Origin: Brachypodium distachyon
Lineage: Eukaryota > Streptophyta > Magnoliopsida > Poales > Poaceae
Reading direction: 5' to 3'
DNA: 64,000 nt
Assembly: GCF_000005505.3 (NCBI RefSeq)
Contig: NC_016134.3
Span: forward strand, 3,534,001-3,598,000
Position numbers and translations under genes: made by a program. The first letter of the stretch is position 1; each line of letters starts with the position of its first letter. This document shows, one piece after another, positions 1 to 10,418 of this stretch. The notes below the pieces were generated by a model that saw only the letters and a program-made list of their open reading frames with translations, made no database searches and had not been told where the DNA came from.

Positions 1-185
1 CTAAAGTTTTAAAATGACATTTTTTAAAAAAAAACTAGTTCATTTGTTTGAATTAAGGAGGGTCAAAGGGTATCCTGATGGTCACCATGTCGCACCTCTA
101 TATGCATATCATTCGGTCGGCAGGCAATTAAGGTGTCAGTCAGTCAGACTGTTTGTACTAATTTTAAATTTCAATGTTTTTCCAG

Positions 186-1446
186 GTCATTGGAAACTTG
201 ATCTCGATGGCCCTGCTGAGAAATGGCAAGGTTCAACTCCTCGCCTTAACAGTTACTTACATGATTTATTTTTTTCAATAACGAAAGCTTTACTGAATTA
301 TTACAGGATGGAGAGAAGAACCTCCTGTTTACTGTCTTCCTCGGGTGCATGCTCATCGGCATCGTGCTCATGTGCCTGCTCTCCAGAAGGGATGAGAGCA
401 AAGGAGGATCAGACCATGAACCCCAAGAGTGTTCCTTTCTCCGGGACATGTCGAGATCCGCCGTCGCGCCGCTCGCCGACCCGAGGATGCTCCTCGTGGC
501 CCCCATCCTGGCCTACTACGGCCTGCAAAAGGCATTTGTGTGGTGAGCAGCTAGCAGACGGATCCACTCAATGCGAAAACATCTCATTTTGAATTTTGAT
601 CAACATTGTCATACTACTTGTTTGTTCTGAACAATGTTTGTTCTGTATTTTATTGTAACCAGGGCTGTCTTCACCAAGAGTGTGGTGACGCCTGTCCTCG
701 GCGTCGCCGCAGTCGGCGGGGCGATGGCGGTGTACGGCGCAGCCGGTGTCATTGTAAGCGAAACCACCACCACCAATCTGACAGATCTTCATTGACATTT
801 TTTTTTACTGAATCGAGAGATTTCTTGGCACTGAAATTATACTGAATGCAGAGCTCGCTGGTTGCCGGCCGTCTGACCACCGGCCTGTACTCGTCCACGT
901 TCATCGTCTCCACCGGAGCTGTCCTTCAGGCCGGAGTGCTGCTCTGGCTTCTCCTTTTCTACAGGTAGGGAATTACTTTCGGAATCTTATGTCTGAAAGT
1001 TTTCAGTATATATGCTCAAGTTTATGTTTCTTGCTGCAGTCCCATGGGCGGGCTGCTCGGGCCGGCGGTTCCTCTGGTCGTGGGCGCCGTGTGGGGCGTC
1101 GGAGACGGCATCCTCAACACGCAGCTGAGCGCCTTGATCGGCCTCCTCTTCAAGAACGACAAGGTGTGTTCGTCAGTATTTGATATCCCATCAACAATTC
1201 AAAGCGCAGTCTGCTGCAACGTGAACGTGATTGGTGTTGATGCGTGCTGTGCGTGTGCAGGAGGCGGTGTTCGCGCAGGGGAAGATGTGGCAGGCTGCGG
1301 CCACGGCGGCGGTCTTCTTCCTGAGCCCCGGCGCCACGCTGCCGGCCATGCTTTCAGCAGTGGCCGCCGCGCTGGCCGTGGCGCTCGCCGCCTTCCTCTT
1401 CCTCTCCCTCGTCGTCGAGAGGTCCTACGACGCGCTCAAGCTCTGA
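186..1446 (+). CDS. UNC93-like major facilitator protein, 3' part
   Basis: Partial gene; the 5' exons lie left of the window. Six exons read by eye: 186-230, 307-542, 663-753, 852-964, 1040-1163 and 1261-1446 (TGA). All junctions are GT-AG and the phases join into 264 residues. The product is highly hydrophobic, with several membrane segments (for example LFTVFLGCMLIGIVLMCLL, then GGAMAVYGAAGVISSLVAG and VPLVVGAVWGVGDGILNTQL). The G-D-G-x-L-N-T-Q stretch followed by the LIG.LF..DKEAVFAQGKMWQ pattern is what I know from plant UNC93-like proteins of the major facilitator superfamily, where full proteins are about 450 residues. The substrate is unknown; animal UNC93 relatives are linked to channel regulation and receptor trafficking. 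The exon at 663-753 has a second, decayed copy at 34121. The short ACAG repeat after the gene (1546-1566) is in the 3' flank. Confidence 0.85.
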
Positions 1447-1545
1447 CTCTCCTGATGCACGACGCGCGCGGACACCATGCATGCCTGGCTTGATCCGGCA
1501 CAGCTCAACACAAGATCCCGGCGGCCTGTCTTCCATGGCCGCTTA

Positions 1546-1566
1546 ACAGACAGACAGACAGACAGA
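1546..1566. repeat. ACAG microsatellite
   Basis: About five tandem copies of a four-base unit (ACAG) lie 100 bp after the UNC93-like stop codon, probably in its 3' UTR. The surrounding 1447-1884 shows no gene of its own. Confidence 0.8.
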
Positions 1567-1884
1567 GATGTAAATCAAGAAGAATTAGTATGCAGTGCGA
1601 GTGCAGAGATGGCTAGGAAGGTTAATTCTGACAAGATTCTAGATAAAGCTCGTTGATCAGATGAATTAACAAGGCCACCAAATGCGCCCTGTCGGCCGCG
1701 TGATCGTATCTGAGGTTTGGATCTAGCACGTGAGTAAAGCAACAACGGGCTCCCAGGCCCACCGGCCCAGGAACTCGGCCATCCCGGGCCTCGTCGAACG
1801 ACCCCACTCCGCGGTTCAGCTGCCACGCGGCCCACCCGAGCCCTCTGCCCATGACGTCCCCGGCCGCGCAGCAAGCCTTCGGGC

Positions 1885-2498
1885 GAGCCTTCCTGGAGGA
1901 GATCATTTCTGCATTGTTCTCGTCTCCTTCGCCTCGGTTGATCTCGGACTAGGCGTTGAAGAGCTCCCAGAAAATGGTGCCATTGCCGACGGAGTGGTTC
2001 ATGGACATGGCGACGAAGACGCCGTCGGCGAGCTCCGTGACCTGGGCCGACAGCACGGGGAGCGGCGGATCCATGGACGCGTCCACGTTGAGCACCCCGT
2101 TGAAAGGGAAAAACTCAGAGAGCACCGAGGAAGGAGTGTAGAGCGAGCCGGCGATGGTGACGGCCACGGCGGGCGCCGCGGCATGGACGAGCTTGGCGCC
2201 TTCGCCCGTGCAGCGTAGCGGGATGGTGATGTTCCCGTCGCCGTGGGCCCCGACGGCGAGCCGGCCCGCGAAGTGGTAGTACCAGCCCAGGGCCTGGGAC
2301 AGGGACGACGCCAGTGTGTCCACGAGCCTCTCGCCATTGCTGACGGGGGGCTTGGGAAGAAGGATCCCCTTTTGCATGTAACCGAGGGTGAGGAGCCGGA
2401 GGTCCCACGGCGTCAGCTGGATGTCCTCTGGCGGCGGCGGCATGTCACCGTTAATCCATGGCCGGACCATCCGCCGGGACAAGATCTGGATCGCGGCG
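1885..2498 (-). pseudogene. BAHD acyltransferase pseudogene (main part, split by retrotransposon)
   Basis: Minus-strand reading gives the N-terminal half of a BAHD acyl-CoA-dependent acyltransferase: ILSRRMVRP, LTPWDLRLLTLGY, LGWYYHFAGRLAV, and the catalytic HxxxD motif as HSVGNG (so the Asp is replaced by Asn, while the paralogue at 17588 has HSVGDG). A TAG stop at 1951-1949 sits where the paralogue has the TGG of FNAW. Homology to the paralogue resumes in frame after the stop and fades near 1885, so the C-terminal half with DFGWG is absent. At 2498 the gene is cut by the end of an LTR retrotransposon; its first 19 nt lie on the far side at 8193-8175. Three independent lesions (insertion, stop, truncation) make a pseudogene. 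The original substrate cannot be told. Confidence 0.85.
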
Positions 2499-2891
2499 TG
2501 ATAGGAACCACGATATAGATCTACTCTCAATTCGGATACAACTCACAGAATATTAGATACAAGTTTCAAAATCCAGCAGGAGATGAGGATATAAAGATAC
2601 AGATTTGAGATGAGGAGAGAATAAGGATGGGGAAAGTGTTCCTCGTTCGTTAGTACTTCGATGCCTCTCTCTGATCTCCCCGTCTTCCTTATGTACCCCT
2701 ACTTTGTCCATTTAGGGCCTGCGTATCTCCTGGATGGAACACGGCTGCGCTTGGGCCGACCACCTGGGCCGACCTTAAGTTCCAGCCCATCAACCGAAGC
2801 CAACCCCTCTTTATCAATATCCTCTGGAGTGGCGACTGACGAGCTCTCAACCGTCAGTACATCTTCAGGGTCTTCATCAGGGTTCATAACA
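2499..2891 (-). repeat. 3' LTR of the Ty3/gypsy element
   Basis: It is 393 bp, the same length as its partner at 7782-8174. By-eye alignment gives about 17 substitutions and no indel. It abuts the BAHD coding sequence directly, so the first codons of the longest open frame across this junction come from the LTR, not from the gene. Confidence 0.93.
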
Positions 2892-2903
2892 TCCTTCCCT
2901 TGT
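2892..2903 (-). other. Polypurine tract
   Basis: On the minus strand the bases just before the 3' LTR read AAGGGAAGGA then TGTTATG. A purine run in this position primes plus-strand DNA synthesis in LTR retrotransposons. Confidence 0.7.
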
Positions 2904-2981
2904 TTACCACTGGCTTGACCCCAAGCTGGTGCAGCCGGGAACTTGACACGCAAGGCCACTTCATCTTCCCAGGTTGCTAAC

Positions 2982-5900
2982 TCAACAGGCATATGAGACC
3001 AATGAACAAGAATTCCGTGAAACAAAACTGGTACCTTTGAGTTGCTGACGATGATCAAGAATGCCCTCTGGAATAGCCGGTGCTTCAAGTTGTTCTGGTA
3101 ATTGAGTCAGCACAACTTCACCACGTCTCAAAGCTTTCTTCAGTTGGGAAACATGCACGACAGAATGGATCTTTGCTGTGGGAGGTAGCTGAAGTTTATA
3201 TGCTTGAGAGCCAATCTTCTGTAGCATAGGGTAAGGTCCATAGAACCGAAAAGAAAGCTTCTGATTAGCTCTAGTTGCCACGGATCGCCGAACATAAGGC
3301 TGAAGTTTCAGATACACCAGGTCTCGTACTGCAAAACTGCGTTCAGTTCTATTCTTGTCAGCCTGCTGTTTCATCCTTAACTGGATACGAGTTAAGTGCT
3401 GATGTAGCACATTCCTCATATGTTCGCGATCCTTTAACCACTCCATCACATCAGGAACAACACAAGATTCTAAACGATCAATGCCCAAGTGGCGAGGTTC
3501 ATGTCCATATACCACTTCAAAAGGAGAGGTGCCCAATGACGAATAATTGCAAGTGTTGTACCAAAATTCCGCCAACGGTAGCCATTGCACCCACCTGTGA
3601 GGACAACCATGGACAAAACAGCGAAGGTAGCCTTCCAAGCATTGATTTACTCTTTCTGTTTGGCCATCTGTTTCAGGGTGATAAGGAGTACTGAAGCTCA
3701 AAGTACAGTGTTAGTGACTCGAAAAAGTTCCTTCCAGAAAGTACTTGTAAAAATCTTGTCCCTGCCTGACACAATAGAAGTGGGCATTCCATGCAACTTA
3801 TAAACATTATTCATGTAAGCTAGTGCCACTGTAGTTGCAGTTGAAGGGATGGCGCAATGGTATGAAATGACAGTACTTGGAAAAACGATCCACTACCACC
3901 ATAATGCAGTCAAACCCACTAGAATTAGGAATTCCTTCTATAAAGTCCATGGAAACATCCTTCCATACCTGGTCAGGAAGAGGTAAGGGAGCTAGAAGAC
4001 CTGGATATTTCACCCTCTCTGGTTTGGCTTGTTGACAGACAGCACAAGTAGCGATAAATTGTTGTATCTCCTTCTTCATGCCAGCCCAAGCAAAAAGCTT
4101 TTTGATTCGATTGTAAGTAACGGCAAAGCCCGAGTGGCCGCCAACTGCACTCTCATGTAAAGTAGTGAGCACTTTAGCCTTAAGCTGCGATTGCACTAGT
4201 AACCAAATTCTTCCTTTCTAACGAATAACACCTTGTTGTAAAGAAAAATACTGGTTGTGGCCCAAAACTGTCAATTCAGTCAGAAGATTTTGTGCCTTAG
4301 AATCTGCCAAATATTCTTGCATGATCAAATCAAGCCAAGCTGGTTGACAAATGGACAATGCCAACAGCTCTTCTGACACTTCAGGTACCCTTCTTGACAA
4401 AGCATTTGCTACCTTGTTCTCAAACCCCTTTTTGAAAACAATTTTATAGCTTAAGCCTAACAATTTGGTAAGAGCTTTGTGCTGCCAGGGAGTGGATAAC
4501 CTCTGATCATCCAGATGAGTCAAAGCTTTTTGATCAATTCTGATAATAAATTCACCTCGCTGTAAGTAAGGGCGCTACTTATCCACTTCAATGAGGATGG
4601 CCAAACATTCCTTCTCATAAGTAGATAAGCCCCTGTTTTTGGGCCCAAAAGCTTTACTAAGGAAAGCTATTGGATGGCCTTTTTGCATAAGGACAGCTCC
4701 CACTCCATACTCACAAGCATCAGTTTCAATCTCAAATTGCTCTTTGAAATTTGGCAAGGCCAGCACTGGTGCAGTGATTAAGGCCCGCTTGAGAGTTTGA
4801 AATGCTTCTTCAGTTTGGGAAGTCTAGACAAAAACATTCCCCTTCCTTAGCAAATCTGTCAGAGATCTGCTAATGATGCCAAAGTTCTTGACGAAATGTC
4901 TGTAATAGCCCACCATGCCTAAAAAGCTTCTAACTTCCTTAACAGTAGTTGGTACAGTCCAGTCTTGAAGAACTTTAATCTTGCTGCTATCTGTGGAAAC
5001 CCCATTAGCACTGATCTCATGGCCAAGGAATGCCAGTTTAGTCTGAGCAAATTTACACTTGGACAACTTAACCTTTCAAGTTGTGTTGTTGCAGCACCTG
5101 AAACACTTGCTGCACTAGTTTCAAATGATGATCTCAAGAGGAAGAATAAATCAAGATATCATCAATGAAGACTAGTACTCCCTTCCTAAGCCAAGGACCC
5201 AGAATACTATTCATTGTCCCCCGAAAGGTTGCTGGTGCTCCTGTAAGTCCATATGGCATAACCTTGTATTCATAATGCCCATTATGAGTTTGGAATGCTG
5301 TCTTTGACTCATCCTCCTCCTTCATTCTGATCTGATGATAGCCTGACCTCAGATCTAAGCTGGTGAAAAACACTGCTCCAGACAATTCATCCAACAACTC
5401 TTCTACAACAGGAATTGGGAACCTGTTCTTCACAGTAAGAGCATTAAGATGTCTATAGTCCACACACAACCTCCAGGTTAGGTCCTTTTTGGCCACTAAT
5501 AACTCATGAGAGGAAAAAGGGCTAAAGCTAGGTTGGATGACACCATTAGCCAACATGTCTGCAACTTGCTTTTCAATTTCTGTCTTCTGGTCAGGATTGT
5601 ACCTGTAAGGCCTGACATTAACTGGTTGGGCTCCAGGAATTAAAGGCATAGAATGATCAAACACTCTTTTAGGAGGAAGTCCTTTTGGTTCTTCAAACAA
5701 TACAGCAAAAGAGTTAATCAAAGCAGTCATCTCCTGAGGACACTCTGATGTTTCCTGGTTTGGCACTTTACTAATGAACAAACAGTACTGTATAGCATGT
5801 TTAGCTTCCAACTTTGCAATTGTTTATCACTGATCACTGCACACATATGAAGTTGAGGTAACAAGCCTTGCAATCTAACTTGTTGATGTTGATGAGGAAT

Positions 5901-6464
5901 GATCATCCATTTCTCTTTCCAATCTACTTGCATGGGACTGTGTTCATTTAACCAATCCATACCCAATATCATGCCATAACAGTTTAATGGTAAGGACTTG
6001 ACATGAGTGTGGAAAGTATGACCTTGACACTTCCAGTGGAAGTTTGGGAATTGCTGAAAACCTTGCAAAACTCCTCCCCCGGCTACTCTGACTCTAACTG
6101 TTTTGTTCAAAGGCTGCCCACCAGATAGCTTCTGAGCCAACTGTTCACTGACAAAACTAGTTGAACTGCCTGAGTCCACTAGGATTATGACTTCGTATCC
6201 TTGCACCAGGCCCAATAATCTCATGGTCATGTGTCCTTCCAATCCCTTCAAGGCAGCATCAGAAATAGCTAACAATTCTTCACTATCAGACTCAGGTTCT
6301 TCATTCTGCACCACCTCTTCCTCTTCTCCAGTTTGAAGTAACTGTAAAAGTTCTTCCACAACATGCAATTGTACAGTTTGGGAACACTTATGACCTGGTG
6401 ACCATTTTTTACCACAAGTAAAACGCAATCCCCTAGCTCGATGATAGGTCCGAAGGGCATTCAC
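2982..6464 (-). pseudogene. Retrotransposon pol region, multiply broken
   Basis: Segments read in element order on the minus strand. A CCHC-like knuckle CGKKWSPGHKC lies near 6400. The aspartic protease signature LVDSGSSTSF lies near 6190. Reverse transcriptase spans 5811-5134, with SLDLRSGYHQI, the MPYGLTGAPATF motif and FIDD at the catalytic site. RNase H (ETDACEYGVGAVL) lies near 4730, the integrase zinc finger (H...H...CAVCQQAK) near 4060, and the integrase core and C-terminal part span 3951-2982 (DFIEG, STPYHPETDGQTERVN). Frame changes or stops fall near 6465-6507, 5134-5070, 4824, 4574, 4217, 3807 and 3701. It is described as found; it cannot make a full polyprotein. Confidence 0.85.
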
Positions 6465-6506
6465 CTTATCACTGGTGTTGCGAGATCTGCCTGCTTCAGC
6501 CCCCTT

Positions 6507-7643
6507 TTAGTCCTCAGAAAACAGTCCAGGCATTGTCTTAGTACTGACAGAGGAAACTGTTGCACTGGGAAGAGACTTGGACGTCTGTTTATTCCATGCA
6601 GCTGAATCCATTCTCATGTGATCCTTGTACTTGAGACTCTCTAACACTTTTTCCTGCAATAAAGCCAAGGAACCGGCAGTATCCAGGTCTGGAGGTCTCT
6701 GAATAGTTACAACACTACGAATTTCATCTTTTAAACCATCTATGAAAGTAGTGGTAAAAATTTCATGATCAATGGTGGGATTGTGGGCTAACATTTGGTG
6801 CATCAAGCTATTGAAATTTTCAACATACTCTTGGACTGTACCCACTTGCCTAACATGAGTTAACCGACCAATCAGAGATTGAAACTGATTTCGCCCAAAC
6901 CTGTCACACACAAATTCACAAAACTCTTTCCAAGTCATATCTGCAATTTTATGTTCTACTGACTGAAGCCATAAGGCTGCCTGGCTAGTGAAATACATGA
7001 TGGCAAAATACTTCCAATAGAACTCATTAGCTTGACTAAGATGAAAGTACTTCTCACAATTACGTTTCCACCACTTAGGATTTTCACCATCAAAGACAGG
7101 AAACTCAGAATGAGTACCCAAACCACTGATATGACCCACATTACTGCCCAAACCAGCACTAAACTCCAGTTTACGATTAACAGGAGTAGAAGGATTTGAG
7201 ATGGTCAACGTACCATTACCCGGGGGCTCGGGTTGAGTCCCCCGGGATTGAAGTTGCTGGCGGTGCCCACCTGGGCCTGCATGTCCATCTGCCGAAGTAC
7301 CCGCTTCAGATGAGTGCGGGCCTAAGAGCAGAGGTGGCAACTTGTTCGTCAGATCCACCACTCCATGACTAGGCTTTGCTGTCATGGTGATGACTAGTTG
7401 GGAGCCGATTCCAGTATTGAACTGCTTCAGACGCGCCTCCATCTTCCCCATTGTATCCGACAGATCCGTGAGTGCTTTGTCCACCTTGGGTTTCCAGGAC
7501 TCCATCAGATCTGCCTGAGCTCCTTGGATTTCATCAAGTTTGGTGTTCAGCACCACTGTCGCCGCCTCTCGCTTCTTCTCCGCCTCCATCATAAAATCGA
7601 ACAACTGCTTCATGGTGAGGTTTTCCCCCATGATTCCCACCAT
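6507..7643 (-). CDS. Retrotransposon gag-like protein
   Basis: An open frame of 378 residues if started at the ATG at 7643 (MVGIMGENL). It has an N-terminal coiled-coil-like stretch rich in E, K and Q (about residues 10-90), a Pro/Gly-rich linker, then the retrotransposon gag core with FPVFDGENPKWW, ALWLQSVE, TWKEFCEFVCDRFG and VGTVQEYVENFNSL. This is the best-preserved part of the element and ends at a TAG/TAA region just before the zinc-knuckle frame, so gag and pol are now in different frames. It would form the capsid-like particle; no host function. Confidence 0.8.
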   Translation of the reverse strand: MVGIMGENLTMKQLFDFMMEAEKKREAATVVLNTKLDEIQGAQADLMESWKPKVDKALTDLSDTMGKMEARLKQFNTGIGSQLVITMTAKPSHGVVDLTNKLPPLLLGPHSSEAGTSADGHAGPGGHRQQLQSRGTQPEPPGNGTLTISNPSTPVNRKLEFSAGLGSNVGHISGLGTHSEFPVFDGENPKWWKRNCEKYFHLSQANEFYWKYFAIMYFTSQAALWLQSVEHKIADMTWKEFCEFVCDRFGRNQFQSLIGRLTHVRQVGTVQEYVENFNSLMHQMLAHNPTIDHEIFTTTFIDGLKDEIRSVVTIQRPPDLDTAGSLALLQEKVLESLKYKDHMRMDSAAWNKQTSKSLPSATVSSVSTKTMPGLFSED

Positions 7644-7765
7644 CTCGTTCGAGCCCACGCGCTCCGAATTGATCAACTCAACTGGGGTACACCGTAGTGT
7701 TTTGCGCGTTCGCCGAGATTTACAGATCAATCAAGAGATTATTGCGCACCCACCGAGATCGGAAC

Positions 7766-7781
7766 AGCTCTGAGTACCACT
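7766..7781 (-). other. Primer binding site (tRNA-iMet type)
   Basis: Directly inside the 5' LTR the minus strand reads AGTGGTACTCAGAGC. The usual initiator-Met primer site is TGGTATCAGAGC, so the site matches with one extra base. Confidence 0.65.
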
Positions 7782-8174
7782 TGATAGGAACCACGATATA
7801 GATCTACTCTCGATTCGTATACAACTCACAGAATATCAGATACAAGTTTCAAAATCCAACAGGAGATGAGGATATAGAGATACAGATTTGAGATGAGGAG
7901 AGAATAAGGATGGGGAAAGTGCTCTTCGTTCGTCAGTACTTTGATGCCTCTCTCCGATCTCCCTGTCTTCCTTTTGTACCCCTACTTTGTCCATTCAGGT
8001 CCTGCGTATCTCCTGGATGGAACACGGCTGCGCTTGGGCCGACCACCTGGGCTGACCTTAAGTTCCAGCCCATCAACCGAAGCCAACCCCTCTTTATCAA
8101 TATCCTCTGGAGTGGCGACTGACGAGCCCTCAACTGTCAGTACATCTTCAGGGTCTTCATCAGGGTTCATAACA
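7782..8174 (-). repeat. 5' LTR of the Ty3/gypsy element
   Basis: 393 bp, starting TGTTATGAACC at 8174 and ending CCTATCA at 7782 on the minus strand, partner of 2499-2891. Confidence 0.93.
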
Positions 8175-8193
8175 CGGCATTGCTAGCTTCCAT
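8175..8193 (-). pseudogene. First codons of the split BAHD pseudogene
   Basis: Read on the minus strand, this starts ATG at 8193 and gives M-E-A-S-N-A up to the LTR boundary. Taking out the retrotransposon and one target-site copy (CGGCA/CGGCG) joins this in frame to A-I-Q-I-L-S-R-R at 2493 and below. That matches the A-A-V-R-I-L-S-R-R start of the paralogue at 17588. The element therefore landed about 19 bp inside the coding sequence. Confidence 0.75.
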
Positions 8194-8504
8194 GTTGCTC
8201 ATTGATCTCAGTACACTACTTACTTGGAGTTGGACAATATCTAAGCTGAGATAATGTAAGCTGCATGATTGCAGGTGCAGCATACGATGTTTTGTCGACC
8301 AGACCAGGTCGCTTAAGCAATCACACGATCTTATGTTTATTTTATTTTCTAATTGTTTAATTATGTCACGTCACGTTAACATTGGTTGATGATTTTTTTT
8401 CTCCTTTAGAAAAAGAAATATGCATGCGGCATGAAACATCATGATCTGGATCTGGTTGATTTTTTTTTATTTTGAACCGGCCATATTCTTGCTTTACCAC
8501 GTAA
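8194..8504. other. Former promoter of the split BAHD gene
   Basis: Sequence upstream (minus strand) of the displaced BAHD ATG. It is AT-rich with poly-T runs; I see no gene and no convincing TATA box. Confidence 0.4.
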
Positions 8505-8876
8505 GAGCAAATCCAGTGGATCCCCAAATTTTACCCCAAAATTTCCCTTTTTTTTGTCATTTGGGGGAGCAAGTGGACATATGTCCGCCCTTATCACCCA
8601 ACCACCACCCCCCCCACCTCCTCGAATTTCTCTCCCAAATTAGCTTTTCCTTCTCTTTATCATTTCTCCTCTTCTTTTCGTTTTTTCTTCTCCTTTTCCC
8701 ATCTCTTGTTGTGGGGTTGGTGCGGACAAAAGAGAGCACCGGACAATGTCCGGACAAACATGACATTTTGACCGTATAGAGGATGTCTCATTGGGAGATG
8801 ATTTTGGGGACAAAATGTCCATATCGCCGAAATAAGACATTTGGGATAGCTTTGGGGGATGTCATTGGAGATGCTC
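8505..8876. mobile_element. Harbinger/Tourist-like miniature element
   Basis: Left end GAGCAAATCCAGTGGATCCCC; the right end, reverse-complemented, starts GAGCATCTCCAATGACATCC. Flanks are TAA (8502-8504) and TTA (8877-8879), agreeing with the TWA target preference of PIF/Harbinger elements though not an exact duplication. No transposase is visible in its 372 bp. It is immediately followed by a second miniature element at 8880. Confidence 0.65.
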
Positions 8877-8879
8877 TTA

Positions 8880-9203
8880 GGGCATGTACAATCGTTGATA
8901 AGACTGCATTATCCTAGGTGTGCCACGTCAATTAGAAAAGACAACAAAACATGTTGTACAATGGGTTATCTCTTAGTGTTATATCTTAGAATCAATGTTT
9001 AGATGAATAAAATTAACTAAATAAAAATGCTAAAAAAGAGGTGAAATCTACGATGGAAAATTTGCCTTATCATTCTTGTGAAGAGATCATATCTTAATTA
9101 AGAGAAGGTTTGGGCCTTTTTTTCATTTCTCTCTCCTCCACGTCAAATTTTATCATATGTGGCATTGCTAAGAAAAGGGTGACTCAACTCATTGTACACA
9201 CCC
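8880..9203. mobile_element. Second miniature element, GGGCATGTACAAT ends
   Basis: Left end GGGCATGTACAATCG; right end reverse-complemented GGGTGTGTACAATGA. Flanks are TTA (8877-8879) and TAA (9204-9206). 324 bp, non-coding. The right part (CTCTCC..CCACGTCA....GTGGCATTGCTAA....ATTGTACACACCC) is clearly related to 29265-29390, so this is a repeated family. Confidence 0.65.
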
Positions 9204-9325
9204 TAAGTGAGTTTGACTTGCTAATGGAAAACCCACTGCCGCCTGTCGGCTCGGTAGACAAAAGGCTGCATAAACACACATGTCTAATTTGATTCCGATA
9301 GATTCCTCACTTTTCTTTTGATCTA

Positions 9326-9427
9326 CTCCCTCCGTCCCAAAATAAGTGACATGGCTTTGTATAAAGTGACATGGCTTTGTATTTATTCTTATACAAATCC
9401 ACTTCACTTATTTTGGGACAGATGGAG
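9326..9427. mobile_element. Stowaway-like MITE
   Basis: Terminal inverted repeats CTCCCTCCGTCCCAAAATAAGTG and its near-complement at the right end, flanked by TA on both sides (9324-9325, 9428-9429). 102 bp. Inside, a block of about 20 bp (AAGTGACATGGCTTTGTAT) is repeated in tandem. Confidence 0.9.
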
Positions 9428-9429
9428 TA

Positions 9430-10418
9430 GTTTTATGTTTAGGTTCACAAAATTGATATGAACAAAATAGCGAAGATTCACGATAAATCTAAAAGTTTCA
9501 TCATCATGCATGTTCCTTCAAAATCAACACCACTGGATCCAACATCTTCGGATATTCTTCTAATCATTCAGTGATGAAATTGCAGAATCATCTTTGCACA
9601 AGCTAGACGAACCTTGCATGTTTTGAAAAGTCGCAGGAGAACACACCATGGCTAGGCCTGGGCATGGGAGAGCCCAGGGTTGGGCTTTGTGAAGGCTGTC
9701 CTGAAACTCGGCTTGGCCCGGGCTATGCTCGAATCTAGGTATATACGATATGGTGAAATTGCAATGCTAATATGCGATGATATGGCATAATTCTATTTCC
9801 TAGCTAACTAGCGGGATTATCCGTCCCTTCAAACTATTTTTTTTGTTCAAACTATAGCTATAAGGTTATGAATAATTGTGAACTTGCTACGCAGGAAAAA
9901 AGCGCTCCTTCCAATGGTTTTTCTTGTGTCCGCTGAACGTTCTAGCGACGAGGCGGGGTGTTCGGGATTCGTAATCCACATGTAGTTCAATATTTCATTA
10001 TGTTAAGTTTTATGTGTTGTTAGAGACGAAGTTTCGACGATTTAAACAACGTCACGGGGAATGAAGTCTCATGACTTTGTTCTCGTCATGGTGCGACTAT
10101 CATGACCAAGCAACATCGATCGGAAAAGCCCGTGGTATTTTCGTCTTTCAGATCGTTGGTTCTAGATTTGATGGTTCATCATTCGACGTTGTGGCCATCC
10201 CTTGGCGGTGGTAGTAGCAACAACAGTGTCAAGAAAAAAAATTCGGGTTGAAAACAAAATCTTTCCCGCAACGGTCTTATTTCCCGCCAATATTGCGATG
10301 CATTGCCAGTCCGGCAACATGCCGTAGTGTGTCCTGGGCCATAATACATTCATCAACCAAAGGTTCTCACATAGACTTTATAAAAGCCACCCAAAATCGC
10401 TAAAAAACTACCAATACA
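9430..10418. other. Intergenic, no gene seen
   Basis: No supported coding region. Around 9655-9730 there is a GGCCTGGGC/GCCCAGG-rich stretch resembling the end of a hAT-type element, but no partner end was found. Confidence 0.5.

Larger units (their letters stand above)
2499..8174 (-). mobile_element. Ty3/gypsy LTR retrotransposon, probably chromovirus, decayed
   Basis: This is a 5,676-bp element lying on the minus strand. Two 393-bp LTRs (2499-2891 and 7782-8174) begin TGTTATGAACC and end CCTATCA on that strand. Flanks are CGGCG (2494-2498) and CGGCA (8175-8179), a 5-bp target duplication with one difference. The internal order is gag, zinc knuckle, protease, reverse transcriptase, RNase H, integrase, which defines the Ty3/gypsy order. 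A chromodomain-like tail (VLFHGILVHWSHMP...ATWEDE near 3000) and the short LTRs suggest the chromovirus branch, perhaps Reina-like; the clade is inference. The pol reading frame is broken many times, so the copy is not autonomous. Confidence 0.93.

Noticed and set aside
9655..9735. TAGGCCTGGGCATGG-like sequence resembling a hAT end
   Set aside because: No partner inverted repeat or 8-bp duplication found; may be a lone relic.
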